From Hymenobacter jeollabukensis (GTDB lineage Bacteria; Bacteroidota; Bacteroidia; Cytophagales; Hymenobacteraceae), in the NCBI RefSeq assembly GCF_005771675.1, contig NZ_VAJM01000005.1, positions 186,001 to 250,000 of the forward strand: a DNA stretch of 64,000 bases, read 5' to 3'. Both the position numbers and the translations under genes were made by a program. Below the pieces are notes generated by a model. It was not told the DNA's origin and ran no database searches. It saw only the letters and a list, made by a program, of their open reading frames with translations. Positions 40,399 to 47,995 of the stretch are shown here, one piece after another. Every line of letters starts with the position of its first letter. Within the stretch, counting starts at the first letter, position 1.

Positions 40399-41070
40399 TC
40401 AGCGGGGAAGTTCGGGAGAAAAAGTCCAGGTGAGCACGCAGCCGGTGGTGAGCTGCTCGTAGCCGAGCCGGTGGCGCGAAGGAGCTTCGTCGGGGGGCAG
40501 CAGGTGGCCGGTGAGGGTTCCGGTTTCGGCCAGCGCGAATGGCTCCAGCTGAATGTGCTCCTTGAAAAGCAGGCGGCGGCGGCTGTGAAGCTTGTAAAGG
40601 GTTTCCTTGGCGCTCCAGTACAGGCTGTGTTTTACATCATCAAGACCCGCGTCGGTCAGCTCCTTGTCGGTGAGATACTTACGGGCGAGCTGCCGCGCTT
40701 TGGGCCGCACTTGTTCAACATCTATGCCAACCCGGCCGCGCTCGGTCAGCAAAGCCGCCACCCATTCGCCGGAATGGGAGAGGGACACGCCGAACCCCGG
40801 CTGCCCGGCGACGAACGGCTGCCCGGTGGCCGCGTCGTTGCGGATGAGGGCGGGCGCGTCGGTCAGCTCCCGGAGCAGGGTGTGGGCCAGGGTGCGGCCG
40901 GCCAGCCACTGCCGCGGGCGCTGCGGGTCGCGGCCGGCGGGGAGCAGGGCGGCGTAGTCGGCCGGGGCGGGCAGCTGCGCGAGCAGCGAATCGGCGGGTT
41001 CGGTGAGGTGCCAGATTCCCAGCAGGGTAGGAGTGGCGGCGGGCAGGGGAGTGAGGCTATGCAGCGGCAC
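40399..41070 (-). CDS. 4'-phosphopantetheinyl transferase (Sfp/AcpT type)
   Basis: A 223-residue transferase that attaches the phosphopantetheine arm of CoA to carrier proteins. Mg and catalytic motifs are present: GVSLSHSGEW, GIDVEQVR (Asp/Glu ligands) and WSAKETLYKL. The start is the GTG at 41070; the longer frame upstream has no homology. A functional link to panB (CoA precursor) is biochemical only. It forms a two-gene operon with the redoxin gene. Confidence 0.9.
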   Translation of the reverse strand: MPLHSLTPLPAATPTLLGIWHLTEPADSLLAQLPAPADYAALLPAGRDPQRPRQWLAGRTLAHTLLRELTDAPALIRNDAATGQPFVAGQPGFGVSLSHSGEWVAALLTERGRVGIDVEQVRPKARQLARKYLTDKELTDAGLDDVKHSLYWSAKETLYKLHSRRRLLFKEHIQLEPFALAETGTLTGHLLPPDEAPSRHRLGYEQLTTGCVLTWTFSPELPR

Positions 41071-41196
41071 GGCAGGGGGGTAAGCGGGAGGTCGAAGGAA
41101 GCGAATTTCGGGGCAACGGCCTGCGGGCAGCCCGGCGGCCGTACTTTCGCGCTGCCGTTGGCCCGGGTGGCCCGGCGCTTTTGCCCCGAACTTTCC

Positions 41197-42144
41197 ATGA
41201 CCGTAGCGCCCCGCCCGCAAGTGCACAAGCTGGCCGCCCTCACCGGGCACCGCGACTGTGTATACGCCCTTAGCGGCCATTCCGCCGACGCGACCTTCTA
41301 CTCGGCCGGGGCCGACGGGCTGGTGGTGGCCTGGAACGTGGACGCCCCCGAGCAGGACGGGCAGCTGGTGGCCCGGGTCGAAAACTCGGTGTACGCGTTG
41401 CACTACGAGGCCGCACGGCAGCTGCTCGTCATCGGGCACAACTACCAGGGCGTGCAGGTTATCGACCTGCGCGACAAATCCCTGCGCCATGCCACGGCCC
41501 TGCCGCCGCTGGCCATCTTCGATTTTGCCTACTCCGAGCCGCGGCAGCGCCTCTACGTGGCCCTCGGCGACGGCACGCTGGCCGTGCTACGCACCACCGA
41601 CTTCAGCGTGGAACAGCTCGTGCGCGTGGCCGACAAAAGCCTGCGCTGCCTGAGCCTGTACGAAGAGCGCGGCGAGCTGGCCGTGGGCAGCTCCGACCAC
41701 CGCCTGCGCGTGCTCGACGCCGATTCGCTGCGGGTGAAGCATACCCTGGCAGCGGCCACCAACTCCGTGTTTACCTGCGCCTTCAGCCCCGACGGCCGCC
41801 GCCTCTACGCCGCCGGCCGCGACGCCCACCTGCGCGCCTACGACGCGGACCACGACTACGCCGAAGCGCTGACGGTGGTGGCCCACCTCTACGCCATCAA
41901 CCACCTCTGCTTCAGCCCCGACGGCCGCCTGCTAGCCACCGGCAGCATGGACAAGAGCATCAAGCTCTGGGACGCGGCCTCGGGCCGGTTGCTGCGGGTG
42001 GTCGACCGGGCGCGGCACGCCGGGCACGGCACCTCCGTGAACCGCCTGTTTTGGTCGGGGCGGCAGAATCGGCTAGTTTCGTGTAGCGACGACCGTAGCC
42101 TGGCCGTTTGGCAAATCTCGGAGGAGCTAGGAGAGAGAAGCTAG
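41197..42144 (+). CDS. WD40-repeat beta-propeller protein
   Basis: A 315-residue cytoplasmic protein consisting of WD40-type blades. Repeats are visible at LTGHRDCVYALS, then NSVYALHYE, NSVFTCAFSPDGRRLYAAG, and the last INHLCFSPDGRLLATGSMDKSIKLWD (quoted in part), ending with the SVNRLFWSG blade. No enzymatic domain is fused. It probably serves as a scaffold. The ATG at 41197 gives a clean start; TACTTTCG at 41142 is a weak promoter candidate. The stop codon lies inside the left arm of an inverted repeat. Confidence 0.88.
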   Translation: MTVAPRPQVHKLAALTGHRDCVYALSGHSADATFYSAGADGLVVAWNVDAPEQDGQLVARVENSVYALHYEAARQLLVIGHNYQGVQVIDLRDKSLRHATALPPLAIFDFAYSEPRQRLYVALGDGTLAVLRTTDFSVEQLVRVADKSLRCLSLYEERGELAVGSSDHRLRVLDADSLRVKHTLAAATNSVFTCAFSPDGRRLYAAGRDAHLRAYDADHDYAEALTVVAHLYAINHLCFSPDGRLLATGSMDKSIKLWDAASGRLLRVVDRARHAGHGTSVNRLFWSGRQNRLVSCSDDRSLAVWQISEELGERS

Positions 42145-42237
42145 GAGTTAGGAGCCCGGACCTTCATTCTTGTAGCACGTCAGCCTGGCAGGCCGCCAGT
42201 ACCCCTCCCATCTTCTAGCTTCCCACTCCTAGCTCCT
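42122..42237. repeat. Imperfect inverted repeat over the WD40 stop codon and before the DivIVA start
   Basis: AGGAGCTAGGAGAGAGAAGC (42122 on) is repeated in inverse at 42214-42237 with a few mismatches over 24 bp. The left arm includes the WD40 stop and the right arm ends 6 nt before the DivIVA ATG. The wording (TAGGAG phrases) resembles the arms of the repeat at 19144. Confidence 0.65.
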
Positions 42238-42243
42238 GCAACA

Positions 42244-43248
42244 ATGAAAATCACCGCTCTCGATATCCGGCAGAAAACCTTTGAGCGCGCCTTCCGCGGC
42301 GTCGACAAGGACGAAGTAGACGGCTTTCTGCTCACCCTCTCGCAGCAGTGGGAGCGGATGACCGACGAAAACCGGGAGCTGCGCCGCCAGCTCGACCAGG
42401 CCCAGCAGGACGTGCAGCGCATGCGCGAGGTGGAAACCTCGCTCTACCGCACCCTCAAAACGGCCGAAGACACCAGCACCAGCATCGTCGACCAGGCCCA
42501 GAAGGGGGCTGAGCTGAAGCTGCGCGAAGCCCAGGTGGAGGCGGAGCGCATCCTGGCCGAAGCCCGCCAGAAAGCCCGCACGGTGGTGGACGACGCCTAC
42601 CGCCAGGCCGAAAAAGCCGTGGCCGACATGCAGCGCGAGGTGCAGGGCCTGGGCGAGGACCATCAGCGCCTCGAAAATGTGTACGACGGCATGGTGCGCG
42701 AGCTGCAGCAGTTGGCCGGGGCCGTGCAGGAAAAGGCCTCCAAGGCCCAACAGCGGCAGCGCACGGGGGTGGGCGCCATCCTTTCCCGGGCGGCCAGCGT
42801 AAAGGTAACGCGCGAGGAACCCGCCTCGCCCGCAACCGAACCCGCCATGTACGTGTCTGCCCCCTCTGCTTCAGCCGCTGCCATTCCCGCCACCGCGCCC
42901 GCCGTGGGGGGCGGCTCCTTCGATGCCCAGCCCCGCGCCATTGGCTTCGAGCCGAACGGGCCGCAGCCGGGCAAGCAGCCCCAGCCCGGCTCGCCCTCGC
43001 ACCCCGAAATCAGCCCGCGGGAGCCTTACGAAAACCCCGGCGTGGCCAACCCGGAGCGCGTGCACCAGCCCGAGCCGGCCACCGTGCCCAATGCCCCGGA
43101 CCCCTACGTGCCTACCCCCACGCCCGACGTGCAGCCGGTAACGCCCCCCGCGCCCGAAATTGCCCCGCAGCCTACGCCGCACCCCGGCTTTGCCGCCGTG
43201 CCGGCCGTAGCTGCCGAGGCCGAGAAGTCGTTCTTCGACGAAATCTAG
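42244..43248 (+). CDS. DivIVA-domain protein with proline-rich tail
   Basis: A 334-residue protein. Residues 1-60 match the DivIVA/GpsB N-terminus (TALDIRQKTFERAFRGVDKDEVDGFL), which binds membranes and forms a coiled-coil dimer. A coiled coil follows to about residue 180. The rest is Pro/Ala-rich and presumably disordered (PEPATVPNAPDPYVPTPTPD). In Gram-positive bacteria the family marks curved membranes and division sites; the job in Bacteroidetes is not settled. Confidence 0.85.
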   Translation: MKITALDIRQKTFERAFRGVDKDEVDGFLLTLSQQWERMTDENRELRRQLDQAQQDVQRMREVETSLYRTLKTAEDTSTSIVDQAQKGAELKLREAQVEAERILAEARQKARTVVDDAYRQAEKAVADMQREVQGLGEDHQRLENVYDGMVRELQQLAGAVQEKASKAQQRQRTGVGAILSRAASVKVTREEPASPATEPAMYVSAPSASAAAIPATAPAVGGGSFDAQPRAIGFEPNGPQPGKQPQPGSPSHPEISPREPYENPGVANPERVHQPEPATVPNAPDPYVPTPTPDVQPVTPPAPEIAPQPTPHPGFAAVPAVAAEAEKSFFDEI

Positions 43249-43252
43249 ACCA

Positions 43253-43298
43253 CGGATTTAGACGGATTTTCCGGATTGCACGGATTTCGCGGACGATT
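43253..43298. repeat. Short CGGATT tandem repeat
   Basis: CGGATT or a close variant starts at 43253, 43263, 43272, 43281 and 43290, i.e. every 9-10 bp for five units, just after the DivIVA stop. The rest of the gap up to 43519 shows no other identifiable feature. Confidence 0.65.
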
Positions 43299-43519
43299 AT
43301 CCACGGTGGTGCCACGACTTTGGAGTTGCGGCACCACTACTTTTAAGCGGGCGGTGCCAGCTGCTGAGCAGTTAGAAGTGCCTGCCCTTCGGGTGCGTTT
43401 TTTGTTTCCTTTGCCAAGGGTGAGTGGCTGGCTGAAAGACACCGTTGTCGCCGTGAGCTGCCACGTCGGGGCTCTGACCGTCAAACTCACTATTTCACCA
43501 CCTCACCATTTCACCATCG

Positions 43520-43891
43520 ATGGGTCAGATTGCACTGGAAGGCCTCGAGTTCTTCGCGTTTCACGGCTACTACGACGAGGAGCAGAAAATCGGCAACAAG
43601 TACGGCGTGGACCTGCGCGTGCGCACCAACCTCTACCGCGCCGGCAGCACCGACCACCTGGCCGAAACCGTCAACTACGAGGTGCTGTACCGCGTGGTGG
43701 CCGAGGAAATGCAGGCCCCGGCCCGGCTGCTGGAGCACCTCGCGCACCGCATCATCGACCGGATCATGCACGAGTTCGGCCACGTGCGCTGGGTGGAGGT
43801 GAGCGTGTCGAAGTTCAACCCGCCGGTGGGCGGCATCTGCCAGCGCGCCCGCGTGACCCTGAAGCGCAAGCGCCCCCAACCGCTGCTGTAG
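43520..43891 (+). CDS. folB: Dihydroneopterin aldolase
   Basis: A 123-residue FolB that cleaves dihydroneopterin to hydroxymethyldihydropterin in folate synthesis. The conserved FHGYYDEEQKIGNKYGVDL segment, ETVNYEVLY, the LLEHLAHRI stretch (active-site Glu), and the VSVSKFNPPVGG end are all present. Its substrate derives from FolE (10898-11563). It converges with the next gene, leaving 4 bp between the stops. Confidence 0.95.
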   Translation: MGQIALEGLEFFAFHGYYDEEQKIGNKYGVDLRVRTNLYRAGSTDHLAETVNYEVLYRVVAEEMQAPARLLEHLAHRIIDRIMHEFGHVRWVEVSVSKFNPPVGGICQRARVTLKRKRPQPLL

Positions 43892-43895
43892 GCTC

Positions 43896-44552
43896 TCAGC
43901 CGGCGTAGCCCCGTGCCTGCATCTGCTCCCGAATCAGCCGCTGGGCTTCCCGGTGTTGACCGGCCGATTGATCGGAGCAGATCAGGCCGAAAATGTGGTC
44001 GGCGCGGGGCTGGCTGCTGGCTGCTGAGGGCAGGTGGTACCAGGTGCGCAGCGCGGCCAGCGCGTGGTAGCGCACGAGGTATTCGGGGTGAATGAGCAGG
44101 GACAGCACCGTGACCGGAACGTCGGGCGGCAGCTGGGCCAGGCTGAAATACTGCCGCAAGCCCATCAGCATATCCAGCAGCTGATACGGCGACGCCCCCG
44201 AGCCCAGCAGCGCGTCGATGCGCGGCCAGTCCACGGCCGCCGCGTCGATCTGGGCTAATGCCGCCAAAACGTAGGCCCCGGCGTTGGGCAGGTGGTCGTG
44301 TAGCAGGGGTAGGGCCGCCCGGCTGCGCAGGTGGCCCAGGCCAATGATGACGCGTGGGTCGGTCCAATGAGCTTGCAGGGCCGCCAGCAACTCCCGCTCG
44401 GCGGCGGCGCGCCCGGCGGGCGTTAGCGCGTCAAGGGTGGTCGTGTCGGCTTCGTAACCGTCGTGCCAGGCCAGGTAGTGGTCGATGTCGCCGAAGAAGG
44501 TGGTGCGGAAGCGGGCCAGGGCTGGAGAGGCCGGCGGCGGGGTGTCGGGCAT
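43896..44552 (-). CDS. HEAT-like helical-repeat protein, unknown
   Basis: A 218-residue soluble protein composed of paired helices with HEAT-like character: DPRVIIGLGHLRSRAALPLL, NAGAYVLAALAQID, and YLVRYHALAALRTW. Such repeats usually form protein-binding surfaces. The C-terminus ends with a charged helix (QHREAQRLIREQMQARGYAG). There is no signal peptide or catalytic motif. It is not in an evident operon; it is divergent from the blaI-type gene. Confidence 0.65.
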   Translation of the reverse strand: MPDTPPPASPALARFRTTFFGDIDHYLAWHDGYEADTTTLDALTPAGRAAAERELLAALQAHWTDPRVIIGLGHLRSRAALPLLHDHLPNAGAYVLAALAQIDAAAVDWPRIDALLGSGASPYQLLDMLMGLRQYFSLAQLPPDVPVTVLSLLIHPEYLVRYHALAALRTWYHLPSAASSQPRADHIFGLICSDQSAGQHREAQRLIREQMQARGYAG

Positions 44553-44653
44553 AAACAGTTCGCAAATAACGGGTTCTGCGCCACTTTGCCGGAGCTTTAG
44601 TACCGCTAGCGTGCAGCCCGGTCATATAGATTGCAGTCTATGTTCTGGTGGCT

Positions 44654-44725
44654 AACGAAATATTTCGTAGCAAAAACTTGACATCTACGACGTGTTTCGT
44701 ATATGTTTGTACGAAGCCGTTCGTA
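44654..44725 (+). promoter_or_regulatory. Promoter with three BlaI-type operators
   Basis: TTG (44678-44680) and TATGTTTG (44702-44709) are 21 nt apart, a good -33/-7 pair. Three palindromes of form TACGA-n6-TCGTA lie on and around it: 44654-44669 (ACGAAATATTTCGT core), 44686-44701 between the two elements, and 44710-44725 (TACGAA-n4-TTCGTA) over the start site. Bound repressor would cover the whole promoter. Centre spacings are 32 and 24 bp. Confidence 0.8.
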
Positions 44726-44742
44726 AAGGCTGACCCCACCTG

Positions 44743-45165
44743 ATGAGCAAGAAGAACATACCGCGCCCGACGGAATCGGAGCTGGAAATCCTGCAGGTGC
44801 TGTGGCAACACGGCCCGAGCACGGTGCGCCTCGTCAACGACGAGCTGAGCAAGCGCCGCGACGTGGGCTACACCACCACCCTGAAGCTGCTGCAGCTGAT
44901 GCACGAGAAGGGCATCGTCGCCCGCGACGACAGCAGCCGCACCCACGTGTACCGCCCGGCCCTGCGCGAGCAGGAAACCCAGGGCCAGCTCATCGACCGG
45001 CTGCTGGAAGCGGCCTTCGGCGGCTCGGCCCTGAAGCTGGTGCAACAGGCGCTGGGCAACCGCCACACCACCCGCGAAGAGCTGGACCAGATCCGGGACC
45101 TGCTCGACAACATCGACCCGCAAGCAAAACCATCCGCAACCGACACCCCCGATGAACTGGCTTGA
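44743..45165 (+). CDS. BlaI/MecI/CopY-type repressor
   Basis: A 140-residue winged-helix repressor with PTESELEILQVLWQHGPSTV at the N-terminus and recognition helix GYTTTLKLLQLMHEKG, followed by RTHVYRPALREQE. The C-terminal part dimerises and holds the cleavage region in BlaI relatives. It overlaps the sensor-protease gene by 14 nt, the usual blaI-blaR1 arrangement. It should repress its own operon through the three upstream operators until the protease is activated. The regulated function is not necessarily beta-lactam resistance. Confidence 0.92.
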   Translation: MSKKNIPRPTESELEILQVLWQHGPSTVRLVNDELSKRRDVGYTTTLKLLQLMHEKGIVARDDSSRTHVYRPALREQETQGQLIDRLLEAAFGGSALKLVQQALGNRHTTREELDQIRDLLDNIDPQAKPSATDTPDELA

Positions 45166-47788
45166 AACCCTGTTGACGCCCGCGCTGGTGCGCGCCGTTG
45201 GCTACACCATTCTGCACTCGTTGTGGCAGGGGGCCGTGGTGGCCCTGGCCCTGGGCGGGCTGATGCTGGTGCTGCGCCGCCACTCGGCGCAGGTGCGCTA
45301 CCGCGTGACGGCCGCCGCCCTGGGGCTGGTGCTGCTGCTGGCGCTGGTCACCTTCGTGCGCTACTACTCCACGGCCCTGCCCACGAGCGAAGTAGCCGCC
45401 ACGGCCGTGCCCACGGTGCTGCCCGCGGCTGCCGAAGGGGCTGGGGCGGCCACGGGCGCGGCGGTAGCCGCCCAGGGGCCGCTGAGCACCGCCACCGTGC
45501 TGCGCTACGTGGAGCACAACCTGCCGCTGCTGGTCACCATCTGGCTGCTGGGCCTGCTCACCATGACCCTGCGCCTGCTCGGCGGGCTGGCCTACGTGCA
45601 GCGCCTGCGCCACTACGGCACCCGCCCGCTGGGAATGCTCTGGCAGACGCGCCTGAACAACCTCGCCGAGCGCGCCGGGCTGGATAAGCCGGTGCAGCTG
45701 CTGGAGTCGTCCTTGGTGCGCGTGCCGGTGGTGGTGGGCCACCTCAAGCCGCTGATTCTACTGCCCATGGGCGCCGTGGCCGGCCTCGCCCCGGCGCAGC
45801 TGGAAGCCATTCTGGCCCACGAGCTGGCCCACGTGGTACGCCGCGACTACCTCATCAACCTGCTGCAGTCGGTGGCCGAAATCCTGCTGTTCTACCACCC
45901 GGCCGTGTGGTTCCTGACCGCCACGCTGCGCTCGGAGCGCGAAAACTGCTGCGACGACGTGGCCGCCTCCCTCTGCGGCGACCCGCTGGTGCTGGCCCGC
46001 GCCCTGGCTGCCCTGGCCGAGCTGGGCCTGGAGCGCACCGCCGCCCCGCGCCTGAGCATGGCCGCCACCGGCCCCAAAGGCTCCCTGCTGGGCCGGGTGC
46101 GCCGCCTGGTGCAGGGCCGCACCGCGCCCACGTTCACCGAGGGCTTCATGGCCGCCTGCGTGGTAATGGTAGGTTTGCTGCTGCTCTCGTTTACCGCCGC
46201 CGCCGCCCTGGCCAACCCGCGCTTTGCCGAAGCCCCGCGCCTGCTGCGCAACACCATGCTGCGGCCGTTTATCCGCGAGGCCGGCAAGCCCGAAGATGTG
46301 TGCACCGATGAGGTGCCGGAAGCCTGGGAAGTATCGGAGCGGCCGGAGCGGCGCACGCAGACCACCACGACGACGACGGCCACCACGACCGTAACTACCA
46401 GCGACGATGACGACCCCAAACGAAAGCGCAAAGCCAAGGGAAGCAGCCAGGTAGTCGTGGTCGATGGGGCCGGGCGTCGGGGCGAGCCGGGCACCGTCAT
46501 CATCGAGAAAGACAAGAAGGGCCGCGTGACCGATATGTACGTGAACGGGCAGCGCGTCGACGCGGCTTCGGCCGACGGTGGCAAGGAGAAGAGCAAGGAC
46601 AAAGGCAGCCGCACGCAGGTTATCCGGGTGCCGTCGAACGGCGGGCAGACCTATACCTACGTGGGCCCCGGCGACTACAAGTTCAACTACAACTTCGACC
46701 AGCATTTCAACAGCGCCGAGTTTCAGCAGCAGATGAAAAAGCTGCAGCTGGACATGCGCCAGCTGGAGAAGCTCAATCACCTGAATGGCCTGAACTACAC
46801 CCTCAACTACGGCGGCAATGACTGGGCGCAGGTGCAGCGTGAAGCCCTGGCCTCGGCCGAGAAGTCGCTGGCCAAAGCCCGCCTCGACCGCGACCTGAGC
46901 GAATCGGAGCGGGAAAAAATCGAGGAAGCTCTCGACAACATCCGCGACCAGCGCAACGAGCTGCGCGAACGGGCACGTGAACAGTCGGAAGCCCAGCGTG
47001 AGCACGCCGAAGCCATCCGCGAAGCCCAACGCGACCGGGAAGAAGCCCGTCGCGACGCCGAAAATGCCCGGCGCGACGAAATTAATCGTCAGCGCGACGA
47101 GCTGCGAGCCGAACGCGACCGAGCCCGCGCCGAGCGGGACCGGGTGCACGCCGAGCGCGACGCCCGCAACCGCGCCGCCGAAGACGCCATGATCAACGAC
47201 ATGGTGAAGGAAGGCATCATCAAGGACCGCTCGGTGTTTCAGCTCTCGATGAGCGGCCGCGACCTGGTGGTGAACGGGCAGAAGCAGTCGGAAGCCGTGG
47301 CAGCCAAGTACCGCAAGATGTACGAGGAAGGCACCGGCCGTACCCTCGGCGAATCGGGCACGCTGATGCTGAACGTCAACGGCAGCAACGTCAACCGCAT
47401 CTTCAGCAGCAACTCGAACGCCAACTCCGAGCACTGGACGGCCCCCGAGCCGCCGCTGCCCCCCGCCGCTCCGGCCGCGCCCCGCACCTGGCGCGTAGTG
47501 CCGCCGGTTGCTCCGGCCGCGCCCATAGCCCCGCGGGCGCCCCGTGCCCCGCGCGCCCCGCTGGCACCCCGCACCACCACCGTCAACGGCGTGAACCTCA
47601 CCGACCAGCTGCGGCAGGACGGGCTGATCGGCGACGCGGACCGCAGCTACCAGTTCCGCCTCAACGGGACGGAAATGGTGGTCAACGGTAAAAAGCAGTC
47701 GGCTGACGTGGCGGCCAAATACCGCAAGCTGATGGGCGGCACCAAAGGCGAAAAGGTGAACATGAACGTCACCGTCACCGCCGACTAG
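45152..47788 (+). CDS. BlaR1-like M56 membrane metalloprotease with unusual C-terminal tail
   Basis: An 878-residue protein. Four hydrophobic helices and the M56 protease with His223-Glu-Leu-Ala-His227 lie in residues 1-350. There is no penicillin-binding sensor domain. Instead, a Thr/Asp-rich linker (about 395-425), a strand-rich segment, a long Arg/Glu coiled coil (about 560-678), and two copies of a ~45-residue module (680-730 and 816-865, each with VVNGxKQSxxVAAKYRKL/M) separated by a Pro/Ala linker follow. The module probably senses or docks something in the periplasm. Expression is presumably controlled by the upstream repressor. Confidence 0.85.
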   Translation: MNWLETLLTPALVRAVGYTILHSLWQGAVVALALGGLMLVLRRHSAQVRYRVTAAALGLVLLLALVTFVRYYSTALPTSEVAATAVPTVLPAAAEGAGAATGAAVAAQGPLSTATVLRYVEHNLPLLVTIWLLGLLTMTLRLLGGLAYVQRLRHYGTRPLGMLWQTRLNNLAERAGLDKPVQLLESSLVRVPVVVGHLKPLILLPMGAVAGLAPAQLEAILAHELAHVVRRDYLINLLQSVAEILLFYHPAVWFLTATLRSERENCCDDVAASLCGDPLVLARALAALAELGLERTAAPRLSMAATGPKGSLLGRVRRLVQGRTAPTFTEGFMAACVVMVGLLLLSFTAAAALANPRFAEAPRLLRNTMLRPFIREAGKPEDVCTDEVPEAWEVSERPERRTQTTTTTTATTTVTTSDDDDPKRKRKAKGSSQVVVVDGAGRRGEPGTVIIEKDKKGRVTDMYVNGQRVDAASADGGKEKSKDKGSRTQVIRVPSNGGQTYTYVGPGDYKFNYNFDQHFNSAEFQQQMKKLQLDMRQLEKLNHLNGLNYTLNYGGNDWAQVQREALASAEKSLAKARLDRDLSESEREKIEEALDNIRDQRNELRERAREQSEAQREHAEAIREAQRDREEARRDAENARRDEINRQRDELRAERDRARAERDRVHAERDARNRAAEDAMINDMVKEGIIKDRSVFQLSMSGRDLVVNGQKQSEAVAAKYRKMYEEGTGRTLGESGTLMLNVNGSNVNRIFSSNSNANSEHWTAPEPPLPPAAPAAPRTWRVVPPVAPAAPIAPRAPRAPRAPLAPRTTTVNGVNLTDQLRQDGLIGDADRSYQFRLNGTEMVVNGKKQSADVAAKYRKLMGGTKGEKVNMNVTVTAD

Positions 47789-47830
47789 CGCCGCCGCTAG
47801 TCTGAGTTTGCCAACCACTTGGCGCCCAAC

Positions 47831-47873
47831 CACCGCGGGCCGGCCGGGAAATATTCCTTGCCGGCCCGCGGTG
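47831..47873 (+). terminator. Terminator-like hairpin after the BlaR1-like gene
   Basis: CACCGCGGGCCGG (47831-47843) pairs with CCGGCCCGCGGTG (47861-47873) around a 17-nt loop; GCGTTTGG follows. The stem is strong and the T-tract weak. Confidence 0.65.
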
Positions 47874-47995
47874 CGTTTGGGCAGGTAGCACATTTCCGGG
47901 CTGGCTGCAGCACAAAACAAATTCCGACGCCGCTAAGCAACGCTTGGCCCGGCGGCTTCATCTATCGCGCACTTCCCTTCTCCCGCTTGTTCCTG

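Noticed and set aside
44743-47788. Beta-lactam resistance operon
   Set aside because: The sensor lacks a penicillin-binding domain and no beta-lactamase gene follows, so resistance should not be inferred from the BlaI/BlaR1 resemblance.
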